Assembly (NCBI GenBank): GCA_964419225.1
Contig: CAYQPF010000007.1
Coordinates: 1 to 64,000 of the forward strand
Direction: 5' to 3'
DNA length: 64,000 bases
DNA from: CAYQPF01 sp964419225
GTDB lineage: Bacteria > Cloacimonadota > Cloacimonadia > Cloacimonadales > CAYQPF01
Under the pieces are notes generated by a model. The model did not search any database. It had not been told where the DNA came from and saw only the letters and a list, made by a program, of their open reading frames with translations. Positions within the stretch are counted from its first letter, which is position 1. Each line of letters begins with the position of its first letter. Below are positions 19,084 to 28,012 of this stretch, one piece after another. The translations under genes were made by a program, and so were the position numbers.

Positions 19084-19596
19084 CGTATTCTCCTAATTGA
19101 GAACTTATTCCAGAACTGTACAGTAAAATCATTACAATTCAGGTTGCTTATTTGCCATTTACTTCTTAAACCAATTTACAGTCAAGGAAAAGTTACATTA
19201 GAAACCCAAAAAGGTTGATATAAGTTTAGCCGGCATTGCTGGGGGAAATAAATTTCAGACATACTTTGACAAAGAGGAGATAAGTCTGTGATGGATTGGT
19301 TATTTTTAAGCTTGTCTTATATGACCATGGTCTGAGAATTTCAGAACCAAATTTAAGACATCTGAATCAAAAGATAGACACTAGTGATGAGTCATACGTA
19401 AACCGTCTGAAGGAATAATGATCAACAAGGACACAACACACCTCCCCCGCTTCGCGTATACTCCTCTCAAGATATTGTGTCAAATACATAATATTAATTT
19501 CAAACAGTCTTTCAAGATGAGAATTGAGCAGCAGATCATTACACATTTATACTATGTTTTCCAACAGTCATTTCCAGCCTCACATGAAGCTGGTCC
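19084..19596. other. 513-bp gap between propeller genes
   Basis: No supported gene. A short plus-strand frame (19418-19660) runs into the antisense of the neighbouring sorting tail and has no protein-like character. The region contains the promoter candidate at 19157-19185 and a GC-richer patch (around 19440-19470) that looks like filler. No hairpin terminator is evident. Confidence 0.55.
19157..19185 (-). promoter_or_regulatory. Candidate promoter for propeller copy 2
   Basis: TTGACT (19180-19185), 17-bp spacer, GTAAAT (19157-19162), about 75 bp before the ATG. The -35 match is good and the -10 weak. Confidence 0.4.
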
Positions 19597-21765
19597 TTAC
19601 TTCAGAAGGATCATTTTACGGGTGATGGTCTGGCTGGCAGTTTGGAGTTTGGAGAAATAGATACCTGAGGAGACGGATTTATTATGAGAATCTTTGCCGT
19701 TCCAGACCACGGTGTGAGTTCCTTTTAATTTATTCTCATTGATCAGAGTCGTTACTTTTTGGCCTTTGATATTGTAGATAGATAGTTCAACATTGGAGTC
19801 TTTAGGAAGATCGAAGGAGATGGTCGTAGAAGGATTAAAGGGATTGGGGTAGTTTTTGAGATTGAGAGAAATTGCCGGAGTTTGGATTGAGTCATGATTT
19901 TCTGTAGCATCATGAAATAGTTTCGTAATTCCATGATCTGTTCCAATCCATTTATTATCCTGAAAATCGATTGCAAGGCAATTGATATAATTATCGAGTA
20001 AAATGGAATTTGTTGTTTTAAAAGTAATCCAGTTTTCTCCATCAAACCTAGCCAATCCTCCTCCATATGTTCCAATCCATTTAATACCCTGAGAATCAAT
20101 AGCAATACAAGTAATATTATTATTAGGCAAACCTGAATTTGTTGTATCATATATAGTCCAGGTTTCATTATCGAATTTTAAAATTCCTCCATTTTCTAAA
20201 CCAATCCATTTAAAACCCTGAGTATCTATAGCAATGCATGTCATTGCGTTGTAAGGGATACCGGAATTATAGTTATTATAAATTGTCCAATTGATGCCTT
20301 CTAATTTGGCTAGACCACTATACATTCCTGTTCCGATCCATTTAGCTCCCTGAGAATCAATGGCAATACAATTTACACAATTGGTAGGTATGGGAGAATT
20401 GTATTGAAGATATGAGGCAACAAATGTTGAATCAAATTGCACCAGACCGTCATCATCAGTTCCAATCCATTTGACATCTTGAGAATCAATAGTAATGGAA
20501 TTAATTTCCCTTTGGGACATATGTGTTATCCAAGAAGTGCCGTCAAATTTGGCAAAACCACCAAATTCAGTTCCAACCCATACATTATTTTGAGAATCGA
20601 CAGCAATATCGTTAACTTTTTGACCTGGTATTTCAGAATTAGCATTTGTGTAACTTACCCATGTAGAGTCAACATATTTGACAAGTCCAAAGCGGTAATT
20701 ATAATAAGGATGGTATGAACCAATCCACTTGACACCCTGATTGCCTATAGTAATACAGGATACACCATCATATGGCATTCCGGAATTAGATGTATTTACA
20801 ACAGTCCAGGCAGATCCATTAAAGCGGATAAGTCCACCATCCGCAGTGCCGATCCATTTGACGTTTTGAGTGTCAATTGAAACAGATAAAACTTCACTAA
20901 TAAAATAGAAAGGACAATTTTCAGAATCATAGACAGTCCAATTTTGTCCATCAAATTTACAAAGTCCCCCGCCATAAGTTCCTATCCATTTGCTACCCTG
21001 TACATCGCAAAAAATAGCTCTAATATCATCGGAAGACAAGTTAGAATTATAAATATTGATATTAGTCCATGATACACCATCAAATTGTGTTAAACCACCA
21101 CCATCTGTTCCTATCCATTTTATACCTTGAGAATCAAAAGAAATGCAACTAATACTATTGGAAGGTAAATCGGAATTGTCAGTATCATACAGTGTCCAGC
21201 TATTACTATTTAAAAAAATTAGTCCCCCCCCATTAGTTCCTATCCATTTTCTATCCTGTGAATCTATTGAAATACAGCTAATGGCGTAATTTGGCAAGAT
21301 AGAATTAGTGGTGTTGAAAACGTTCCAGGAAGAACCGCTAAACTTAACAAGATTTCCACCTGATGTACCCAGCCATTTTGCACCTTGAGAATCCACGGAA
21401 ATACAATAAATAGTATTATTCGGTAATCCAGAATTTGCAGTATTGTAAACTGACCAGGAGGATCCATCAAATCGCACAAGACCACTACCATATGTTCCAA
21501 TCCATTTTATGCCTAGTGCATCTATAGCTATGCAAGCAACATTTCCAAGTGGTAATCCGGAATTTACATGATCAAAGAATTTTGTTTCTTGAGTAAGGTT
21601 ATTTATCCTAACTAATCCACTTTGTGTTCCAACCCAAAGGAAATTTCCTTCGACAACTGAGCAAATAATTAAATTACCATTAGTATAATTAAATCCCTGT
21701 TGGTTTTGAGAAAAAATCAATGATAAGTAAAAGCAACCAAACAGAAACAATAAAACTTTTTTCAT
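19597..21765 (-). CDS. Secreted 14-blade Reg_prop propeller protein (copy 3)
   Basis: A 722-residue member of the same family. The start at 21765 is chosen because GGAGG lies 4 bp upstream and a Lys-Lys signal peptide (MKKVLLFLFGCFYLSLIFS) begins there; the longer frame adds eight implausible residues. Fourteen WIGT units follow, many in the consensus form KWIGT-x-GGGL-x-FDG-x2-W. One unit has an insertion (SYHPYYNYRFGLVKY). The last unit reads GITKLFHDA. The sorting tail is of the same type but carries the LQTASQTIT end shared with the 14024-16747 product rather than the LQTGNKTLT end of copies 1 and 2. Confidence 0.9.
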   Translation of the reverse strand: MKKVLLFLFGCFYLSLIFSQNQQGFNYTNGNLIICSVVEGNFLWVGTQSGLVRINNLTQETKFFDHVNSGLPLGNVACIAIDALGIKWIGTYGSGLVRFDGSSWSVYNTANSGLPNNTIYCISVDSQGAKWLGTSGGNLVKFSGSSWNVFNTTNSILPNYAISCISIDSQDRKWIGTNGGGLIFLNSNSWTLYDTDNSDLPSNSISCISFDSQGIKWIGTDGGGLTQFDGVSWTNINIYNSNLSSDDIRAIFCDVQGSKWIGTYGGGLCKFDGQNWTVYDSENCPFYFISEVLSVSIDTQNVKWIGTADGGLIRFNGSAWTVVNTSNSGMPYDGVSCITIGNQGVKWIGSYHPYYNYRFGLVKYVDSTWVSYTNANSEIPGQKVNDIAVDSQNNVWVGTEFGGFAKFDGTSWITHMSQREINSITIDSQDVKWIGTDDDGLVQFDSTFVASYLQYNSPIPTNCVNCIAIDSQGAKWIGTGMYSGLAKLEGINWTIYNNYNSGIPYNAMTCIAIDTQGFKWIGLENGGILKFDNETWTIYDTTNSGLPNNNITCIAIDSQGIKWIGTYGGGLARFDGENWITFKTTNSILLDNYINCLAIDFQDNKWIGTDHGITKLFHDATENHDSIQTPAISLNLKNYPNPFNPSTTISFDLPKDSNVELSIYNIKGQKVTTLINENKLKGTHTVVWNGKDSHNKSVSSGIYFSKLQTASQTITRKMILLK

Positions 21766-21794
21766 GTTTCCTCCATAGAGAACAATCAAGACGT

Positions 21795-21823
21795 GAAATA
21801 GCAGATATAATATTTTCCGTCAA
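21795..21823 (-). promoter_or_regulatory. Candidate promoter for propeller copy 3
   Basis: TTGACG (21818-21823), 17-bp spacer, TATTTC (21795-21800), ~30 bp before the start codon. Confidence 0.5.
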
Positions 21824-22196
21824 GGGAAAGTTCGCAGTGTGGAAAAGATATTCAACATGGACAACTTAGTTATTAAGCTAGTGTTATTGGAGGAATGGGG
21901 AAAAATAATGAAACCTGCAGGCAAATAGTAGGGAGAGGATAAGTAAGGATTGAGGATTAATAGTTGACAGTTTAGAGTTTTAGAGTTGAGAGTTGGGGAA
22001 ACTCATTTTCTGAGAGATGGACAAAATGAACTTAAGGGACTAAATGGACAGTATAGACGAGAATAGGGAATTGAGAATTGAGAACAGATAACCCGCAGGC
22101 AAGTAGTAGGGGGCTAGTAAGGAGCTAGTAAGGAGCTAGAGGGAGTTGAGAGTTGACAGGAACCAGACCTGCCAGGAGGAGGAAAAATGTTCTAAC
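21824..22196. repeat. Intergenic filler with short repeated words
   Basis: A purine-rich non-coding stretch. A ~20-bp word (C-Y-GCAGGCAARTAGTAGGG) occurs at 21914-21933 and again at 22092-22111. CTAGTAAGGAG is repeated in tandem at 22114-22135. Variants of TTGAGAGTTGACAG recur between. No gene or stable hairpin was found. Confidence 0.65.
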
Positions 22197-22230
22197 TTGA
22201 CATTTGTGCATAAGTAATATTTTTGAAAAT

Positions 22231-22773
22231 ATGGAAATTACTAAGAAGTCTTATGAGAATATTAATTTCTGCATGAAATGCGGAAATAAATTAGAGCTGT
22301 TCAATGACAGAGAAGGGAAACTGCGTCCTCATTGTAACAACTGCGGATGGATTTTTTATAAGAACCCGGTTCCGGCAGCAGCGATGGTGATCATGAATGA
22401 GAAGCAGGAAATAGTCATAATCAAGAGATTGTTTGAACCCAAAGCCAATGAATGGGCCTTACCGAGTGGATACATAGATATAAATCAGGATCCGGAAGAA
22501 GCCGCCTGTGCAGAAATGCATGAAGAAACAGGTTTGATCGGAGAAGTTAAGGAATTTTTAGGCTACTACAGTGACTATTCATCTGTGGTGGAAAAAGTAA
22601 TCTCATTGGGATTTTTAATGAAAATCAAAGGAGGCAGGCTTCAGGCAGGTGACGATGCAACTGAAGCCAGATATGTCCGGGTGGAGGATATGCCCCCGAT
22701 TGCTTTTGCCTCGCACAAACATTTTATTGAAAAGGTGACAGGTATCAGGTGTCAGGGGTCAGTGGAGAAATAG
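22231..22773 (+). CDS. Nudix hydrolase with N-terminal zinc ribbon
   Basis: A predicted pyrophosphohydrolase of ~180 residues. A zinc ribbon (C14, C17, C35, C38) precedes the Nudix fold, an arrangement known from NudC-like and ADP-ribose-type hydrolases. The Nudix box starts at G80 (GYIDINQDPEEAACAEMHEETGL). The core EExxHEETG-like glutamates are present, but the first box Glu is Gln86 and the usual Arg is Ala94. The ATG at 22231 is chosen; a TTG at 22204 would overlap a TTGACA element. Neither has a clear ribosome site. The last ~10 residues are encoded by repeat-like filler (CAGGTATCAGGTGTCAGG...), so the C-terminus may have drifted. The substrate is unknown. Confidence 0.85.
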   Translation: MEITKKSYENINFCMKCGNKLELFNDREGKLRPHCNNCGWIFYKNPVPAAAMVIMNEKQEIVIIKRLFEPKANEWALPSGYIDINQDPEEAACAEMHEETGLIGEVKEFLGYYSDYSSVVEKVISLGFLMKIKGGRLQAGDDATEARYVRVEDMPPIAFASHKHFIEKVTGIRCQGSVEK

Positions 22774-22887
22774 AGAACACTGACGAACACTGACTTACAG
22801 GGACTGACACGGACAGAGAAATAGAGAGTCGTGAGTTTTGTGAAGAGTAATGAGTGAAGAGTAAAGAGAAAAGAAAGGAAGGAAAAA

Positions 22888-25539
22888 ATGGAAATCAATA
22901 AAATATATGAACCTCAGGAAATAGAGAAAAAATGGTATCAGTTCTGGACAGAGAAGAACTACTTTGCCCCGAAGAAAGATGAGACAAAGAAGCCTTATAC
23001 AATAGTTATACCCCCGCCAAATGTAACAGGCATACTGCACATGGGGCATGTTTTAAACAATACTTTGCAGGATGTCATGATCAGATACAAAAGAATGACA
23101 GGTGTTCCGACATTATGGATACCAGGAGTTGATCATGCCGGTATTGCCACCCAAAACGTTGTTGAGAGAGAGCTTGCCAAAGAAGGCAAAACCCGACATG
23201 ATTTAGGTCGTGAGGAACTGCTCAAGAGAATCTGGAAGTGGAAAGAAGAAAAAGGCGGGATCATTATCGATCAGTTGAAGCAATTAGGTGCCTCCTGTGA
23301 CTGGTCACGCGAGAGATTCACGATGGATGAAGGGTTGTCTGTTGCGGTAAGGGAAGTATTTGTTCACTTATACAACAAAGGTCTTATCTACAAAGGGAAG
23401 TACATCATCAACTGGTGTCCGAGATGTGTAACAGCATTAGCTAATGATGAAGTTGAACATGAGGATGCACAGGGTCATTTATGGCACCTAAGATATCCTT
23501 TAAAAGACGGCTCTGGCTTTGTAACAGTTGCCACAACCAGACCGGAAACGATGCTGGGTGATGTTGCAGTTGCGGTTAATCCTGAGGATGAAAGATACAA
23601 ACATTTGATTGGTAAGACAGCAGTTCTACCATTTATATACAGAGAATTACCGATCATTGCTGATGATTATGTTGACAAGGATTTCGGCAGCGGATTTGTT
23701 AAGATAACACCTGCTCATGATCCCAATGATTTTGAAGTAGGTTTAAGACATGATCTGCCTCAGATCATCGTTATGGATGAGCATGGAATAATGAATGAAA
23801 ATGCCGGACCGATCTTTAAGGGAATGGATCGTTATGAATGCAGGAAGAAGTTAGTTGCTTTGATGCAGGAAAAGGGCTTACTGGATAAGATTGATGTACA
23901 TACAAATGCTGTAGGGCATTGTTACAGATGTAATACGATCATAGAGCCATACTTATCGACCCAGTGGTTTGTAAAGATGAAACCATTAGCTGAGAGAGCG
24001 ATCGAAGTTGTTGAAAACGGAGAGATCAAGCTTCAGCCTGAAAGATGGACAAAAGTATATATGCACTGGATGACAAATATCCGTGACTGGTGTATTTCCC
24101 GTCAGATTTGGTGGGGACACAGGATACCGGCGTATTATTGTCAGGATTGCGGGGAGATGATGGTTTTGACCGAAACTCCGACAAAGTGTACCAAGTGCGG
24201 AAGCACAAAACTGACACAGGATGAAGATGTTTTGGATACTTGGTTCTCTTCCTGGATCTGGCCTTTCTCGACGATGGGCTGGCCGGAAAAGACACCTGAT
24301 CTGGACTATTATTTACCGACAGATTTGTTGATCACTGCACCCGAGATCATCTATTTATGGGTTGCCAGAATGATCATGTCAACTCTGGAATTCCAAAATA
24401 AGATACCCTTCCATACTGTATTATTGCACGGAACAGTAAGGGATCCTCAAGGACGCAAGCTGAGTAAATCTCTGGGCAATTCACCTGATCCGTTGGATAT
24501 CATCAATACTGTTGGAGCTGATGCTTTGCGTTTCAGTATTATTTTCAACACTCCTAAAGGTGCGGACAGTGTGTATTCAGACGGAATCTTAGAATCAGGG
24601 CGTAATTTCGGTAATAAGATCTGGAATGCCTATAGATATATCATGATGAATGTTGAGAAGATCGAAGGTCTTCCAAAGAAAGAAGATTTGAGATTGGAAC
24701 TGGCAGACAAATGGATCTACAGTCGTTTGCAGGAAGTTATTACAGAAGTAACAGCTTCATATGAGCATTTGAGATTCAATGATGCGGCTCAGGAATTGCA
24801 GGAATTCATTTGGAAGGAATTCTGCTCCTGGTATCTGGAATTGTCTAAAGACAGAATATATAATGAAGAAGATAAAGTTGGGCAATTGACTGCCAAATAC
24901 ATATTATTGGATGTATTGCAGACTGCGATGAGATTGCTGCATCCGATCATGCCTTTCATCACAGAAGAGATCTGGCAGAATGTAAAGAACTACTTCCCTA
25001 TGGAGGAAGAAGCTTTGATCGTTGCAATGTATCCAACTGCAGACAGTTCTTTGATGAATAAAGAGATCAACTCTGAGATGCTTTTAATTCAGGAGGCAAT
25101 CACAGCTATCCGGAATCTGAGAAAACAGATCAATGTTGCTCAGGGAATAGAAGTTTCGGTTTTTGCTTCAGTTGCAGAAATTGGACAGATCTCTTTACTG
25201 AAGGATTATCAGAGCTATTTTCTCAAGTTGGCTAAGGTAAAAGAGCTTACAGCAGAGGTAAATCTGCCGAGACCTAATTCCTCCATTGGAGCAGTAGTTC
25301 AGAATATGGAGATTTATCTGCCATTGGAAGGGCTGGTAGATGTCGAGCAGGAAAAGGCCAAACTACAAAAGCAGATGGACAAGTTGGAAAAAGAGTTTAG
25401 TATCATCGCTAATAAACTTGGTAATGAGAGCTTTGTTCAGAATGCCAAACCGGAAGTAGTAGAAAAAGAAAAAGAGAAATATGAAGAAGTAAGGGTAAAA
25501 CTGGAAAAGACAAAAGAGCTTTTTGAGAGTTTTGGATAA
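22888..25539 (+). CDS. valS: Valyl-tRNA synthetase
   Basis: An 883-residue class Ia aminoacyl-tRNA synthetase that charges tRNA-Val with valine. The HIGH-type motif is HMGH at 51-54 (PPPNVTGILHMGH), the KMSKS-type motif is KLSKS at 524-528, and the CP1 editing insertion lies between them with the typical TTRPETMLGD and DHAGIATQ motifs. Cysteine pairs (CPRC, CQDC, CTKC) suggest bound zinc. The anticodon-binding domain and the C-terminal tRNA-binding coiled coil (~815-883) are complete. Length is normal for the family. AGGAAGG precedes the ATG and a strong terminator follows the stop. Confidence 0.97.
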   Translation: MEINKIYEPQEIEKKWYQFWTEKNYFAPKKDETKKPYTIVIPPPNVTGILHMGHVLNNTLQDVMIRYKRMTGVPTLWIPGVDHAGIATQNVVERELAKEGKTRHDLGREELLKRIWKWKEEKGGIIIDQLKQLGASCDWSRERFTMDEGLSVAVREVFVHLYNKGLIYKGKYIINWCPRCVTALANDEVEHEDAQGHLWHLRYPLKDGSGFVTVATTRPETMLGDVAVAVNPEDERYKHLIGKTAVLPFIYRELPIIADDYVDKDFGSGFVKITPAHDPNDFEVGLRHDLPQIIVMDEHGIMNENAGPIFKGMDRYECRKKLVALMQEKGLLDKIDVHTNAVGHCYRCNTIIEPYLSTQWFVKMKPLAERAIEVVENGEIKLQPERWTKVYMHWMTNIRDWCISRQIWWGHRIPAYYCQDCGEMMVLTETPTKCTKCGSTKLTQDEDVLDTWFSSWIWPFSTMGWPEKTPDLDYYLPTDLLITAPEIIYLWVARMIMSTLEFQNKIPFHTVLLHGTVRDPQGRKLSKSLGNSPDPLDIINTVGADALRFSIIFNTPKGADSVYSDGILESGRNFGNKIWNAYRYIMMNVEKIEGLPKKEDLRLELADKWIYSRLQEVITEVTASYEHLRFNDAAQELQEFIWKEFCSWYLELSKDRIYNEEDKVGQLTAKYILLDVLQTAMRLLHPIMPFITEEIWQNVKNYFPMEEEALIVAMYPTADSSLMNKEINSEMLLIQEAITAIRNLRKQINVAQGIEVSVFASVAEIGQISLLKDYQSYFLKLAKVKELTAEVNLPRPNSSIGAVVQNMEIYLPLEGLVDVEQEKAKLQKQMDKLEKEFSIIANKLGNESFVQNAKPEVVEKEKEKYEEVRVKLEKTKELFESFG

Positions 25540-25556
25540 AATAAACAACAACAATC

Positions 25557-25585
25557 AGGCGTATGAAAATACGCCTTCTTTTTTT
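25557..25585 (+). terminator. Rho-independent terminator after valS
   Basis: Stem AGGCGTAT / ATACGCCT (25557-25564, 25569-25576) with a GAAA tetraloop, followed by TTCTTTTTTT. It ends ~10 bp before the next start codon. Confidence 0.9.
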
Positions 25586-25595
25586 GGAGGCAAGT

Positions 25596-26123
25596 ATGAC
25601 CGAAGAATTCGAGACAAAAGAAGTAAATGATCAGGAAAAAGAGAAGATCAAAGAAAAGATTATCTTTACGAATGATGACAAGAAGCTGAAGTTTTATGAA
25701 GATCTGCGTCGCAAGGTAAAATCATATTCAGACAAGAAAGTAGGCAAAAAAGGTGGAGAATTGGCTGAGTATTTGTTTGCTTTGCCGGATTTCTTTATCC
25801 TAGTTTGCAGACTTGCTGTTGATGACAGAGTGTCAATAAAACAAAAAGCTTTTGTAGGTGCAATAATTGCTTATTTGATCATGCCGATTGATATTATTCC
25901 GGATTTTATCCCTGTATTGGGTCAATTGGATGATCTGGTGGTTGTGGTTTTGGGACTCAACAAAATTCTGGGAGAAATTGATAAACAAATATTGTTGGAT
26001 AACTGGAGTGGAGAAGCTAATGTACTTGAGCTTTTACAAAAGATAACAGTTCTTGCAGGCACATTTTTTAATAAGAATATCATGGGCAAGATCATGCAGT
26101 TCTTAGCCAGGAAAGCAAAATGA
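25596..26123 (+). CDS. DUF1232 (YkvA-type) membrane-associated protein
   Basis: A 175-residue protein. A charged N-terminal ~60 residues is followed by the DUF1232 core (~85-130), recognisable by VSIKQKAFVGAIIAYLIMP, IDIIPDFIPVLG and QLDDLVVVV. This family is small, hydrophobic and of unknown function. The start at 25596 has GGAGG 5 bp upstream; a frame opening at 25563 lies inside the valS terminator and is rejected. The stop overlaps the ATG of the M55 peptidase by 4 bp, so the two are translated together. Confidence 0.85.
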   Translation: MTEEFETKEVNDQEKEKIKEKIIFTNDDKKLKFYEDLRRKVKSYSDKKVGKKGGELAEYLFALPDFFILVCRLAVDDRVSIKQKAFVGAIIAYLIMPIDIIPDFIPVLGQLDDLVVVVLGLNKILGEIDKQILLDNWSGEANVLELLQKITVLAGTFFNKNIMGKIMQFLARKAK

Positions 26124-26932
26124 AAGTTTATATTTCTTTTGACTTCGAAGGCATGGGGGGAGTCGCTTTCTGGAAAGAGACTAACCACAATGCCAAGTAT
26201 GAAGAATTGGTAACGAAACAAGTACTTGCATTTTGTAATGGGATAACCGAAAGAAATCCAGAATGTAAGATTGTTCTCGCTGATTCGCATAACTACGGAG
26301 ACAACCTTTTGTGGGAATTACTTCCGGATAATGTAGAGTTGATCAAAGGGTATCCCCGTAAATTTTATATGATGGAAGGAATTGATAACACGTTTACGCA
26401 TTTTGCACTGCTGGGTTATCATAGCAGAGTCGGCGGTGGCGGGATGATGGATCACACCTATTCCGGATCATCAATTTATGAGATCAAAATCAATGATACA
26501 ATTGTTGACGAAGCATTAATTAATTCCTATCTGGCATCTGAACGTGGTGTAAAGTTGAATTTTGTTTTCGGTGATGATGTTACTTGTGCATATTTGAAAG
26601 AATATTGTCCGAACACAGCATATTTAGTATCCAAAGAAGCAATTTCAAGATTCAGTGGAAAAATGAAACCTTATCATCAATTACTTCAGGAGTTGAAAGA
26701 AGAAGGCCGGAAGCTGGTTGATAATGAAGGCAGTTTAATAAAACCCGAATTACCAATGAGAGCTGAGATCACTTTAATGGACAGTTCCAGAGCATACATA
26801 TGCTCAGTTATACCAGGGGTAGAATTGAGCGAACCAAGGAAGATAACTTTTAGCTGTCAGAGTGCAGAAGAGTTTTACAGGTATTTGTGTACTGTAACCG
26901 GAATGTGTTATTCCGCAAAAGCAGTAGAATAA
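26120..26932 (+). CDS. M55 family D-aminopeptidase (DppA-like)
   Basis: A 270-residue zinc aminopeptidase of the DppA family, whose known member removes D-amino acids from short peptides. Metal and catalytic residues expected from the family are visible: D8 and E10 (ISFDFEGM), H57 (ADSHNYG), H101 (LGYHSRVG) and a candidate E131. Length matches the family. It probably scavenges D-Ala-containing peptides or recycles peptidoglycan, in keeping with a peptide-fermenting lifestyle (inference). Its ATG overlaps the stop of the DUF1232 gene, and the next gene follows after ~30 bp of short AGTTATTAGTTGTTAGTTG-like filler. Confidence 0.92.
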   Translation: MKVYISFDFEGMGGVAFWKETNHNAKYEELVTKQVLAFCNGITERNPECKIVLADSHNYGDNLLWELLPDNVELIKGYPRKFYMMEGIDNTFTHFALLGYHSRVGGGGMMDHTYSGSSIYEIKINDTIVDEALINSYLASERGVKLNFVFGDDVTCAYLKEYCPNTAYLVSKEAISRFSGKMKPYHQLLQELKEEGRKLVDNEGSLIKPELPMRAEITLMDSSRAYICSVIPGVELSEPRKITFSCQSAEEFYRYLCTVTGMCYSAKAVE

Positions 26933-26963
26933 TAGTTATTAGTTGTTAGTTGGGAGATGAATA

Positions 26964-27542
26964 ATGAAGTTATTGATAGCTACCAGAAATAAAGATAAAT
27001 TGAAAGAAATAAAAGATATTCTGCAGGATACGAATTATGAAATTATCTCTGCATTGGATTTTCCTGATTTGGCAGATGTGGTTGAAGACAGAGATACCAT
27101 TGAAGGTAATGCCATAAAAAAAGCTGTGGAAACAGCAAAGCAGACAAATTGTTTGACGTTGTCTGATGACACAGGATTTTTTATTGAAGCTTTGAACGGA
27201 GAACCAGGTGTTTTGGCTGCCAGATTTGCCGGAGAAGGTTGTACATACCGGGATAACAGGATGAAAGCATTGCAAATGCTGGAAGGGCAAGTAAACAGAA
27301 AAGCATATTTTGCGACGGTGGTTGCTCTTGCTTCGCCGGGAAAACTGATTCATATTACCTGCGGGAAAGTATATGGAACAATCACGGAGACCGAGATCGG
27401 GGACAACGGCTTTGGTTATGATGCAATCTTCAGGGCAGATGAGACTGGCAAAACATTTGGGGAAATGCCAGATACGGAAAAGAATTTGATCAGTCACAGA
27501 AGCAGAGCACTAAAAGAGATGATTGACTTTTTGAAAAAATAG
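26964..27542 (+). CDS. rdgB: XTP/dITP pyrophosphatase (RdgB/HAM1 family)
   Basis: A 192-residue house-cleaning enzyme that hydrolyses non-canonical purine triphosphates (dITP, XTP) to monophosphates. Family motifs are complete: ATRNKDKLKEI at the N-terminus, LSDDTGFFIEALNGEPGV with the catalytic acidic residues, GFGYDAIF, and the end FGEMPDTEKNLISHRSRAL. Length is normal. AGATGAATA before the ATG gives a weak ribosome site. It is probably co-transcribed with the M55 peptidase gene. Confidence 0.96.
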   Translation: MKLLIATRNKDKLKEIKDILQDTNYEIISALDFPDLADVVEDRDTIEGNAIKKAVETAKQTNCLTLSDDTGFFIEALNGEPGVLAARFAGEGCTYRDNRMKALQMLEGQVNRKAYFATVVALASPGKLIHITCGKVYGTITETEIGDNGFGYDAIFRADETGKTFGEMPDTEKNLISHRSRALKEMIDFLKK

Positions 27543-27556
27543 CTTATATTATCGAA

Positions 27557-27958
27557 ATGATTAATATGTATGGATCAGAGTATGTATTTTTAACAACAGC
27601 CTTGCTTTGGGGCAGTTTGGCTGATGTAATACACCCATATCTACAGCAGGAGATCTTTAAAATTCATAATTCTGTGTGGTCTAATACTCTCCCCATTATT
27701 CTCAGAACTATTTATCCTTTTATAATGGGAATCATCATTAACAGACTATCTATCCCTTTGATGAAAATTCTGAATAAGGATGATGTTGATATATTTTCTG
27801 CGATTCTTTACGGACTGATAATTGCGGCATGTCTGATAAGTTCAGTGCTTGTTATTTACTCCACCTATCTGATATATAACAAGTGGATATCAGTATATAT
27901 CAGTCTTCTTTTTCTGGCAGCACTTCTGGGTTGGATATTTGAACCGAATAAGGATTAA
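27557..27958 (+). CDS. Small membrane protein, unknown
   Basis: A 133-residue hydrophobic protein with about four membrane segments (roughly residues 8-25, 45-62, 82-104, 111-128) and charged loops between. No family was recognised. There is no good ribosome site before either ATG (27557 or 27566), although it begins only 14 bp after rdgB and could be translated by coupling. It may be an accessory membrane protein of the preceding genes. Its reality rests on length, membrane pattern and the lack of a competing frame. Confidence 0.6.
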   Translation: MINMYGSEYVFLTTALLWGSLADVIHPYLQQEIFKIHNSVWSNTLPIILRTIYPFIMGIIINRLSIPLMKILNKDDVDIFSAILYGLIIAACLISSVLVIYSTYLIYNKWISVYISLLFLAALLGWIFEPNKD

Positions 27959-28012
27959 TTCGGAATGTTTCTTGCATCAAGTGATAATAAATAAATCTAA
28001 ATAGGAGATATG

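Noticed and set aside
19418..19660. Plus-strand 80-codon frame before the propeller gene
   Set aside because: It has no ribosome site and ends in the antisense of a conserved sorting tail.
19752..20168. 138-codon frame within propeller copy 3
   Set aside because: Out-of-frame reading of the repetitive propeller and tail; similar shadows occur in the paralogues.
11735..21765. Regular ~135-bp periodicity suggesting a CRISPR array
   Set aside because: The period is a translated 45-residue blade repeat in frame with a signal peptide and tail. There are no identical repeats with unique spacers and no cas genes.
22204..22230. TTG start for the Nudix protein
   Set aside because: It overlaps a TTGACA promoter-like element and has no ribosome site. 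The ATG at 22231 fits the zinc-ribbon family length.
26970..27497. 175-codon minus-strand frame opposite rdgB
   Set aside because: Antisense shadow of a clear XTP pyrophosphatase gene.
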